Positions 57,929-64,000 of a DNA stretch of 64,000 bases are shown here, one piece after another; positions within the stretch are counted from its first letter, which is position 1, and every line of letters begins with the position of its first letter. The stretch is from Centipeda infelix ATCC 43532 (GTDB lineage Bacteria > Bacillota > Negativicutes > Selenomonadales > Selenomonadaceae), in the NCBI RefSeq assembly GCF_000234095.1, contig NZ_JH376799.1, positions 153,217-217,216 of the forward strand, in the 5' to 3' direction. A program made the position numbers and the translations under genes. A model generated the notes under the pieces. It ran no database searches. It was not told the origin of the DNA and saw nothing but the letters and a program-made list of their open reading frames with translations.

Positions 57929-58924
57929 TCAGTTCTCATAAAGTCCGGCACTTGCGACCCACGCGATGATGACGGCGAGAGGGCCGGTCATAAAGCGCGA
58001 ATACAGGACGGCGGGCACGCCGATCTCGACGGTCTTTGCATCCGCCTCAGCGAGGCCGAGACCGACAGGGATGAAGTCGCAGGCGCACTGCACGTTGATC
58101 GCAAAGACTGCGGGGAGCGCGAGGTTCGGCGGGATGTGTCCGAGTCCGATCTCAACGCCGATGAGCACGCCGACGACCTGTGCGATGACCGCCCCAGGTC
58201 CAAGGAACGGGGAAAGGAGCGGGAACGAGCAGATCAGTGCGAGGATGACAAGCCCGATCGGGGATGCCGCGAGCGGCGAGACAAAATGCGCCACGAAGTC
58301 GCCGAAGCCCGAGCCGAGAATGACACCGATCAGCATGGAAACAAATGCCATAAACGGCAGAATCGTTGTAATCAGTGTATTGATGGATTCGCGTCCCGCC
58401 TGATAGAATGTCGCGACAATGCCGCCCATCATCTGTCCGACCTTTGCCATGAGGCTGCCGGACTGCTCCGTGATCTTCTTCGAGGTGTCGTACTTCGGCT
58501 TTGCTTCCTCCGTCTGCGCCGCTGCGGGAGCTGCTGCAGGCGCAGCCGTGCCGTCGCTGAATGCGATATTTGCAGGCTTGACCGCCGAGACGTAGATGTC
58601 CGGCTTGATGTACTGCGCGAGCGGCCCCGAGGCACCCGTCTGCTTGATGTTGATGGTGAAGATGCGCTTCTGCGGGTAGATGCCGCAGCGCAGCGTACCG
58701 CCGCAGTCAATGACCGCTGCGAGAATCTCATCCTCGAGGACGCTGGTCTTGAAGCCGTCCACGACCTCCGCACCCGTCATCTCCCCAAGACGCACGGCAA
58801 CATCCGAGATCACACCGCCCGTAATGTTGACGATCTTGTTCCGCTTCTCATCCGGCGTAAGGGTAAGAGGCCCGCCAAAACCGCCCGAGCCTGCCGATAC
58901 GATGACGCTCTTGTATGCACTCAT
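57929..58924 (-). CDS. srlE: PTS glucitol/sorbitol-type IIB(C) component
   Basis: 331 residues, EIIBC-Gut family. The N-terminal IIB domain ([33 protein letters not shown] has candidate phosphorylated Cys residues) is joined by an Ala/Pro-rich linker (about 165-185) to membrane segments ([50 protein letters not shown]). It moves the polyol across the membrane with SrlA while phosphorylating it. 24 nt separate it from srlA. Confidence 0.93.
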   Translation of the reverse strand: MSAYKSVIVSAGSGGFGGPLTLTPDEKRNKIVNITGGVISDVAVRLGEMTGAEVVDGFKTSVLEDEILAAVIDCGGTLRCGIYPQKRIFTINIKQTGASGPLAQYIKPDIYVSAVKPANIAFSDGTAAPAAAPAAAQTEEAKPKYDTSKKITEQSGSLMAKVGQMMGGIVATFYQAGRESINTLITTILPFMAFVSMLIGVILGSGFGDFVAHFVSPLAASPIGLVILALICSFPLLSPFLGPGAVIAQVVGVLIGVEIGLGHIPPNLALPAVFAINVQCACDFIPVGLGLAEADAKTVEIGVPAVLYSRFMTGPLAVIIAWVASAGLYEN

Positions 58925-58948
58925 GATATGTTCTCCTCTCCGATTGCC

Positions 58949-59503
58949 TTAGCTTTTGAGCACTGCCGGTTCTTTGCTGAGCTGCACGCCCTGCTGACGC
59001 TGCACGTATGCCGTCGTAAAGTCCGTGAGCCAGCCGCGCAGAAAGTTAACGATAAGACCGACGAGCAGATAGCGCAGTGCGAGATCCGTGTACGGCAGTC
59101 CGAGAGTCGTGATACCGTTCGCAACACCGAGAAAGACGAACATTTCGCCGGGATTGACATGCGGGAACATGCCGTTCATCGTGTGGCATGCGGAGGATGC
59201 CGCCGCATAGTAGGAAGGTTTGTAGTACTCGGGCAGGAATTTGCCGAGCGAGAGTGCCATCGGGTTGCAGAGGAAGAATACACCGATGAACGGGAGGACA
59301 ACGTAGCGCGAGATCGGGTTTCCCGCACAGAGATGGGCGAACTTCTCGACGCGCTCGTTGCCGACGAAGAACACAATTGCATTCATCGCGACGAGCAGGC
59401 AGACGAGGGTCGGGATGATGCCCGAAACCCAGCCGATGAGGGTTTCGCCGCCCTTGTTGAACATGCCGATAAAGCCCTCGGCAAACAGAATCAAGGTATC
59501 CAT
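58949..59503 (-). CDS. srlA: PTS glucitol/sorbitol-type IIC component
   Basis: 184-residue membrane subunit (EIIC-GUT). It has four or five hydrophobic segments starting [20 protein letters not shown], and the conserved block [41 protein letters not shown] is seen in parts around residues 83-130. It forms the permease with SrlE. Gene order sorC, gutM, srlA, srlE, srlD, srlB matches glucitol operons. Confidence 0.94.
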   Translation of the reverse strand: MDTLILFAEGFIGMFNKGGETLIGWVSGIIPTLVCLLVAMNAIVFFVGNERVEKFAHLCAGNPISRYVVLPFIGVFFLCNPMALSLGKFLPEYYKPSYYAAASSACHTMNGMFPHVNPGEMFVFLGVANGITTLGLPYTDLALRYLLVGLIVNFLRGWLTDFTTAYVQRQQGVQLSKEPAVLKS

Positions 59504-59544
59504 GAATGTGTCTCCTTTCCTGTGGAAACGAAATCAAATCAGAG

Positions 59545-59937
59545 TTATGCGTGACTGGCAAGGGTCTCCCCCTGCTCCTGATAGATGATATACTCTTCGC
59601 GTGCACCGAGTACGGCGCGACGCGTCTGACGGTCATAGGAGACGACATCCGCCTCCGTGAGATCGAGCAGATTTCTGCCCGTGAAATCATCAAAGGAACG
59701 AAAGCCCGCAAACACGGTGACGCCCTTCATAATCTCGCCGCGTACAATGTTACATGCGGGGTCGATGACGAAAAGAACGATTGCCCCTGCGACAAAACGG
59801 CCCTTTGCCTTGCCGATGGCGACACGCCCCTCGCGGCGCATCTCCTTCACATGTGCCGCAAAGCGACGGAACTGCAGGATGCTCAAGACAAGTTGGAGCA
59901 CCCACATGAGTACGGCAATCAGAGCAAGCCAGAGCAT
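59545..59937 (-). CDS. gutM: GutM-family regulatory protein
   Basis: About 130 residues. An N-terminal membrane-spanning segment (MLWLALIAVLMWVLQLVLSI) is followed by RRFAAHVKEMRREGRVAIGKAKGRF, typical of GutM, a glucitol-operon activator in enterobacteria. The ATG at 59937 is preferred: AAAGGA lies 9 nt upstream, and this start aligns with the usual beginning. The ATG at 59955 overlapping the regulator stop has no ribosome binding site. Confidence 0.87.
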   Translation of the reverse strand: MLWLALIAVLMWVLQLVLSILQFRRFAAHVKEMRREGRVAIGKAKGRFVAGAIVLFVIDPACNIVRGEIMKGVTVFAGFRSFDDFTGRNLLDLTEADVVSYDRQTRRAVLGAREEYIIYQEQGETLASHA

Positions 59938-59951
59938 CGTGATCGTTCCTT

Positions 59952-60890
59952 TCATTCATTCAAAAGAATCTTTGCAGTCTCCTCATCCGTGATGAGGACG
60001 TTGATAAAATGTCCGCGCAGTGCCCCGAGGATCGCAGGCACCTTCTCGCGCGATGCTGCCATGCCGATGCTGTAGTCGAGCGCACGGAGGCGTTCAAGCT
60101 CAACGGCGATGATGCGGTCATGGAACTCCGTGGTAACGGGTTTTCCTTGGATATCGTAGAACATCGAGCAGATCTCACCGACCACACGCTCCCGCAGCAG
60201 ACTCTCAATCGCCTCTCTGCCGAAGCTGCCCATCCAGACGAGATTCGAGGACTTCACGGGTGCGCCGATACCGACAATGCCGATGTCGAGCTGCTCCCAG
60301 AAATTCGTGATCTGCTCAAAGTTCACATCCTGACGAATCGCCGCTGCAATCTCCGCTGTGCGTGCAATCGCCGGTGCGTAGATGTAGTGACTGCGTCCGC
60401 CGAACGCATTTGCTAGCTCGTAGCAGAGCGTATTCACATGGAGTTCGCTGTCAACGCTCTCAGGACCACCGTCGAGTGGAACAAAGTCCGCGTCGACCGG
60501 GTGCAGCCGCTCCGCCGCCGCATAGCGCGTCAGCTCACGAATGCTCGTCCCCCATGCAAGGCCGATGGTCTGCCCGTCGGTCACAATGCGCCGCAGGAGA
60601 CTCAGCCCCGCCTGTGCCATACGCCGCTTGACCTGCTCAAGGTCGATGCTGTGCGCGACGACATATGCCTCACGGAGACCGAAGCGACGCTCGAGTGCGC
60701 TTTCCAGTTCCTCGTTGCTGTCCGTCTCAACCATGATGCGGACAATGCCCGCTGCAAGTGCCCGCTTGAGATACTTGCTCACCGTCGTGCGATCAACGCC
60801 GAGTCGTGCGGCGATTTCCCCCTGCTTCAAACCATCCGTATAGTAGAGGTTTGCCGCCTTGATAAGGATTCGTTTATCCACGGCCTGCAT
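59952..60890 (-). CDS. SorC/DeoR-type sugar-responsive regulator
   Basis: 312 residues from MQAVDKRILIKAANLYY. The helix-turn-helix LKQGEIAARLGVDRTTVSKYLKRAL is followed by a SorC-type sugar-phosphate sensor domain (GQTIGLAWGTSIRELTRYA, DFVPLDGGPES, GIVGIGAPV). It replaces the SrlR/GutR regulators of other glucitol operons. GAGGAGG lies 8 nt before the ATG. As first gene of the operon it likely controls itself through the TCAC-N4-GTGA sites at 60917-61083. Confidence 0.9.
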   Translation of the reverse strand: MQAVDKRILIKAANLYYTDGLKQGEIAARLGVDRTTVSKYLKRALAAGIVRIMVETDSNEELESALERRFGLREAYVVAHSIDLEQVKRRMAQAGLSLLRRIVTDGQTIGLAWGTSIRELTRYAAAERLHPVDADFVPLDGGPESVDSELHVNTLCYELANAFGGRSHYIYAPAIARTAEIAAAIRQDVNFEQITNFWEQLDIGIVGIGAPVKSSNLVWMGSFGREAIESLLRERVVGEICSMFYDIQGKPVTTEFHDRIIAVELERLRALDYSIGMAASREKVPAILGALRGHFINVLITDEETAKILLNE

Positions 60891-60916
60891 ATTGTTTTCC
60901 TCCTCGGAGAATACAT

Positions 60917-60932
60917 CTTCACATTTGTGAAG
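60917..60932. promoter_or_regulatory. candidate SorC-type operator 1
   Basis: CTTCACATTTGTGAAG, core TCAC-ATTT-GTGA (60919-60930), at about +24 to +39 of the predicted transcript, 27 bp before the regulator start codon. Confidence 0.65.
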
Positions 60933-60962
60933 GTTTCGCGCGTTTGTCATCCTGACATCTTG

Positions 60963-60991
60963 AATATAACGTGAAGGGCAAAAAATGACAA
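60963..60991 (-). promoter_or_regulatory. promoter of the glucitol operon
   Basis: Minus strand: TTGTCA (60991-60986), 17-nt spacer, TATATT (60968-60963), start near 60956. Confidence 0.7.
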
Positions 60992-60992
60992 G

Positions 60993-61030
60993 AAAAAACA
61001 CCGTGAAAACCACGTTTCACGGCGTTTTTT
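60993..61030. terminator. hairpin with A and T tails before the glucitol operon
   Basis: AAAAC(A)CCGTGAAA pairs with TTTCACGG(C)GTTTT around ACCACG. It is the probable terminator of the oxidoreductase gene at 61138 and lies directly upstream of the operon promoter. Confidence 0.8.
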
Positions 61031-61051
61031 TGCTATTTTCAATTTTTATTG

Positions 61052-61083
61052 TCACGTTTGTGAAATATATTTCTCATATGTGA
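61052..61083. promoter_or_regulatory. candidate SorC-type operators 2 and 3
   Basis: TCAC-GTTT-GTGA (61052-61063) and, 20 bp away, TCTC-ATAT-GTGA (61072-61083, one mismatch). They share the core of operator 1 and lie about 100-125 bp upstream of the operon start, beyond the terminator hairpin. Confidence 0.5.
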
Positions 61084-61137
61084 CGTTCTTCGGGTCAGAG
61101 TTTCTTTCTTCTTTGTGCCCCTTATCAATTTTCACAC

Positions 61138-62460
61138 TTACTTCAGAGCATAGCCGTTGTTATACATCTTGTCCTGCTCTTTGCGCACCTGATAGAGCTG
61201 GGTCGTGGTATCGAGGTCGACCATGTCGAGGGTGAGAAGTGTGCCCTTCTTGACGTCACACTTCATGCGTGCGTTCTTGTTGACGAGGGGGTAGACGACG
61301 TAGCTATTTCGGTACGTCTCCTCTGCGGTTGCAATCGAAGCGTAGGTGGTGTAGCCGCCGATGCCATCGAGGCTCTCGCCCGCCCTGAGGTCGCGCTTTG
61401 CAACGGTGATGCACTCGCTCACGGGGCCGTCCAATGGGATGATGGTCGGCTCACCGTCGATGACGATCTTCGCCACGCTGAGCGGCGTCTCAAGGTTGCA
61501 GAGATGATAGGGGCGGTAGAGTGTCCAGAGGGGACCGTGCCCCATCTGGAGATAGTCCATCACATACGCAGCATCCTCATTCGGACTTGCGACGGTGATA
61601 AAGACCCCCGGCGCAATGCCGTTGACATACTCTACAACGCCGTGGCGGTTCAGAATACCTCCATCCTCCTTGAGACGGAATGCTGCGTTGAGGTCGGCAC
61701 AGCTATTCGCCGACGATCCGCTGACACCGTGTCCGCCGATCACGTCGGGGACAAATCCCGTGGCATTCGACATCGCCGTCATCTCGACCATGGTCTTTGT
61801 ACCGTCCTTGAAGGAAGTGAGCATGCGTGGGTTCATCTTGCGGCGCGTCGCTTCCTCGTACACGGTGTCGGGGTTGCAGTCATAGTCGATCTTGTTGTTC
61901 TTGCCCTTGCCGATGACCCTGACATCGAGCCCGATTGCGCGTGCGAAGGAGTAGAGCTCCATGACCGCGCCCGGCTCGTCGCCCGCAGAGCCCGTGTAGA
62001 TCACACCGTTCTTGTCGCCGAGCTTCTTGAGGTAGCTGCCGATGACCACATCCGTCTCGACATCCATCATAACGACGTGCTTCTTGTTGTTCATCGCGTC
62101 GATTGCAATCTTCACACCGACTTCGGGCACGCCCGTCACGTCAATGGCGACCTCGACGAGGTTCGCGTGCGAGATAAACGCGTCGTTCTCCGTCGCGACG
62201 TATTTGCCCTGCTCCATAAAATGGTTTGCCTCTTCGAGCGTCTTTGCAACGGCGATATCCTCGTCACTGATGCCCGCACTATGGAATGCTTTTATCACCT
62301 TTTCAAGGGTATGATCTGCAACAATGGCGGGCATGATGCCCTTCATGAGGGCCATCTGCGCAACCAGACCGCGCCCCATCTGCCCCACGCCCACAATGCC
62401 CGTGCGGATGATCTTGCCCTCTTCCTCGCGCTTTGCAAGCTTTTTGTGCATATTCAGCAT
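61138..62460 (-). CDS. COG4091-type NAD(P) oxidoreductase with SAF domain (DRL-like)
   Basis: 440 residues. The Rossmann start IIRTGIVGVGQMGRGLVAQM and the block VEVAIDVTGVPEVG are followed by MMDVETDVVIGSYLKKLG and GSAGDEPGAVMELYSFARAIG. The C-terminus (ECITVAKRDLRAGESLDGIGG) is a SAF domain. The family is often called homoserine-dehydrogenase-like; by recall it includes the Brucella DXP-reductoisomerase-like enzyme DRL. Beside a polyol PTS and dehydrogenase, it may act on a (branched) polyol or ketose-phosphate (inference). The ATG at 62460 has AAGGAG 7 nt upstream. Own promoter, monocistronic. Confidence 0.8.
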   Translation of the reverse strand: MLNMHKKLAKREEEGKIIRTGIVGVGQMGRGLVAQMALMKGIMPAIVADHTLEKVIKAFHSAGISDEDIAVAKTLEEANHFMEQGKYVATENDAFISHANLVEVAIDVTGVPEVGVKIAIDAMNNKKHVVMMDVETDVVIGSYLKKLGDKNGVIYTGSAGDEPGAVMELYSFARAIGLDVRVIGKGKNNKIDYDCNPDTVYEEATRRKMNPRMLTSFKDGTKTMVEMTAMSNATGFVPDVIGGHGVSGSSANSCADLNAAFRLKEDGGILNRHGVVEYVNGIAPGVFITVASPNEDAAYVMDYLQMGHGPLWTLYRPYHLCNLETPLSVAKIVIDGEPTIIPLDGPVSECITVAKRDLRAGESLDGIGGYTTYASIATAEETYRNSYVVYPLVNKNARMKCDVKKGTLLTLDMVDLDTTTQLYQVRKEQDKMYNNGYALK

Positions 62461-62518
62461 ACGAAACTCCTTCCGCCCGCCCTTTGGCGAAACATTCTTT
62501 TCAGTTCTTGTCTTATCT

Positions 62519-62547
62519 AGTATAGCACCGCATTTCCATTCGTACAA
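62519..62547 (-). promoter_or_regulatory. promoter of the COG4091 gene
   Basis: Minus strand: TTGTAC (62547-62542), 17-nt spacer, TATACT (62524-62519). Confidence 0.65.
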
Positions 62548-62558
62548 TATCGCTTCCA

Positions 62559-62578
62559 CTGAATTTATCAGTGCTTTC
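62559..62578 (-). mobile_element. solo MITE end (relic)
   Basis: On the minus strand GAAAGCACTGATAAATTCAG matches the left end of the MITE family at 19 of 20 bases. No partner end lies nearby. It sits just upstream of the COG4091 promoter. Confidence 0.7.
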
Positions 62579-62589
62579 GTAACAAAAAT

Positions 62590-62621
62590 GGGTACGTTTC
62601 CAACGATTCGGAAACGTACCC
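62590..62621 (-). terminator. terminator of groEL
   Basis: GGGTACGTTTCC (62590-62601) pairs with GGAAACGTACCC (62610-62621); on the minus strand ATTTTTG follows. Confidence 0.92.
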
Positions 62622-62656
62622 CTTCGTATCGATTCTTTTGTCCGATGTGCAGACGA

Positions 62657-64000
62657 TTACATCATGCCGCCCATACCGCCCATGCCAGGCGCACCTGCCG
62701 GCATCGGAGCCTCCGGCTCCGGCTTGTCGGTGACAAGCGTCTCGGTGGTGAGCACCATTGCCGCGATCGATGCCGCATTCTGCAGAGCGGAACGCGTGAC
62801 CTTCGCAGGATCAACGATGCCCGCGCCGATCATGTCGACATAGGTGTTCTCGAGCGCGTTGAAGCCAACACCGTCGCCCGCCTTCTTGACGCTGTCGACC
62901 ACGACAGAGCCCTCAAGGCCCGCATTCTCCGCGATCTGACGCACAGGAGCCTCGATCGCACGCTTGACAATCTCAACGCCGACCTTCACATCACCCTCTG
63001 CCTTGATCTTGTCAAGGGCCGGGAGGATGTCGATGAACGTCGTGCCGCCGCCGGCGACAATGCCCTCTTCGACCGCTGCACGCGTTGCGTTGAGCGCATC
63101 CTCGACGCGATACTTCTTGTCCTTCATCTCGACTTCCGTCGCTGCGCCGATCTCGACAACCGCCACGCCGCCGGAGAGCTTTGCAAGACGCTCCTGCAGC
63201 TTCTCACGATCGAAGTCGGACGTTGTGTCTGCGATCTGCTTCTTGAGCTGGTCGACACGCGCCGCAATCTGCGCCTTGTCGCCCGCACCGTCCACGATCG
63301 TCGTCTCCTCCTTCGTGGAACGCACCTGACGTGCACGGCCGAGATCCTCGAGCGTCACGCTGTCGAGCTTGCGGCCGATCTCCTCGCTGATGACCGTGCC
63401 GCCTGTGAGGATTGCGATGTCCTCGAGCATTGCCTTGCGGCGGTCGCCGAAGCCCGGAGCCTTGACGGCAAGTGCCTTGAACGTGCCGCGCAGCTTGTTG
63501 ACAACAATCGTTGCAAGTGCCTCACCGTCGAGATCCTCGGCGATGATGACGATCTGCTTGCCCTGCTTGACAACCTGCTCAAGGACGGGCAGGATGTCCG
63601 CAACGGACGAGATCTTGCGGTCGGTGATGAGCACGTACGGATCATCCATGACGGCTTCCATCTTCTCCGTGTCCGTCACCATGTACGGCGAGATGTAGCC
63701 GCGGTCGAACTGCATACCCTCGACGACCGAGAGGTTCGTGTCCATCGACTTGGACTCCTCGACCGTGATGACGCCATCCTTGCCGACCTTCTCCATCGCC
63801 TCTGCGATGAGATCGCCGACCTCTGCGTCGCCGGAGGAGATTGCCGCAACCTGTGCGATCTTCGCCTTCGTCTCGACCTTCTGCGCCTTGCTCTTGATCT
63901 CCTCGACGAGCGTCTTGACCGCCGTCTCGATGCCCTTCTTGACGATCATCGGGTTTGCGCCCGCAACGACGTTGCGCATCCCCTCCTGAATCATCGCCTG
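62657..64000 (-). CDS. groL: chaperonin GroEL, C-terminal part (cut by the window end)
   Basis: The C-terminal 447 codons of the 60-kDa chaperonin; the reading frame runs off the window edge ([17 protein letters not shown] is internal), so roughly the first 95-100 residues are missing. It covers part of the equatorial, the intermediate and the apical domains ([34 protein letters not shown]), the return ATP-binding Asp region ([25 protein letters not shown]), and the Gly-Met-rich tail GGMGGMM. groES is presumably upstream, outside the window. Confidence 0.98.
   Translation of the reverse strand, partial: QAMIQEGMRNVVAGANPMIVKKGIETAVKTLVEEIKSKAQKVETKAKIAQVAAISSGDAEVGDLIAEAMEKVGKDGVITVEESKSMDTNLSVVEGMQFDRGYISPYMVTDTEKMEAVMDDPYVLITDRKISSVADILPVLEQVVKQGKQIVIIAEDLDGEALATIVVNKLRGTFKALAVKAPGFGDRRKAMLEDIAILTGGTVISEEIGRKLDSVTLEDLGRARQVRSTKEETTIVDGAGDKAQIAARVDQLKKQIADTTSDFDREKLQERLAKLSGGVAVVEIGAATEVEMKDKKYRVEDALNATRAAVEEGIVAGGGTTFIDILPALDKIKAEGDVKVGVEIVKRAIEAPVRQIAENAGLEGSVVVDSVKKAGDGVGFNALENTYVDMIGAGIVDPAKVTRSALQNAASIAAMVLTTETLVTDKPEPEAPMPAGAPGMGGMGGMM

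Overview
The window reads as chromosomal DNA of a diderm Firmicute of the Selenomonas type (Negativicutes). This is inferred from gene content, the moderately high G+C of the housekeeping genes, strong AGGAGG-type ribosome binding sites and ordinary TTGACA/TATAAT promoters. No rRNA, tRNA, CRISPR array, prophage or complete insertion sequence was found.

Layout. 1-5.1 kb: PEP carboxykinase, threonine synthase and NAD synthase; the NAD synthase has a glutaminase domain that seems to have lost its catalytic triad. 5.1-9.1 kb: a TroABCD/ZnuABC-type metal ABC importer behind a Fur-family-like operator. It has a 138-bp palindrome between the first two genes and a winged-helix-like domain fused to the last permease. 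9.1-12.9 kb: single-chain purL. 13-25.7 kb: a galactoside regulon, with galK-galE-galT-lacI-aga in one transcript and a cytidylate-kinase-like gene, a GPH symporter and lacZ in another. Three identical-type LacI/GalR operators sit at the two promoters. 25.9-29.3 kb: deoD, htpX and serA. 29.4-34.5 kb: a peptide/nickel-type ABC importer whose two ATPases are fused. 34.8-36.5 kb: hybrid-cluster protein with an HcpR-like palindrome at -41.5.

36.6-48.8 kb is a surface-glycan cluster, all on the minus strand and clearly lower in G+C in sampled stretches. It carries licA/licB/licC-like phosphocholine genes, two paralogous TagF-like polymerases, paralogous family-2 glycosyltransferases (one inside a 953-residue multidomain protein), and fdtA/fdtB for a 3-amino-3,6-dideoxy sugar. 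48.9-55.8 kb: an ECF S component, ccdA-resA, rsmE, prmA, a variant desulfoferrodoxin, and a GtrB/ArnT-like glycan pair. 56.1-62.5 kb: a glucitol-type PTS operon (SorC regulator, gutM, srlA, srlE, srlD and two IIA genes) next to a COG4091/DRL-like oxidoreductase. 62.6 kb to the end: 3' part of groEL.

The most notable non-coding feature is a family of about 160-bp MITE-like hairpin elements: five copies plus end relics. Four of the five are flanked by perfect 4-bp target duplications (TTAA, TAAA, TTGA, TTAG). The elements sit at a stop codon, between stop codons and terminators, and in a 5' leader. The TIRs (GGAAGC...) and target look like the IS5 group, but no transposase is present here.
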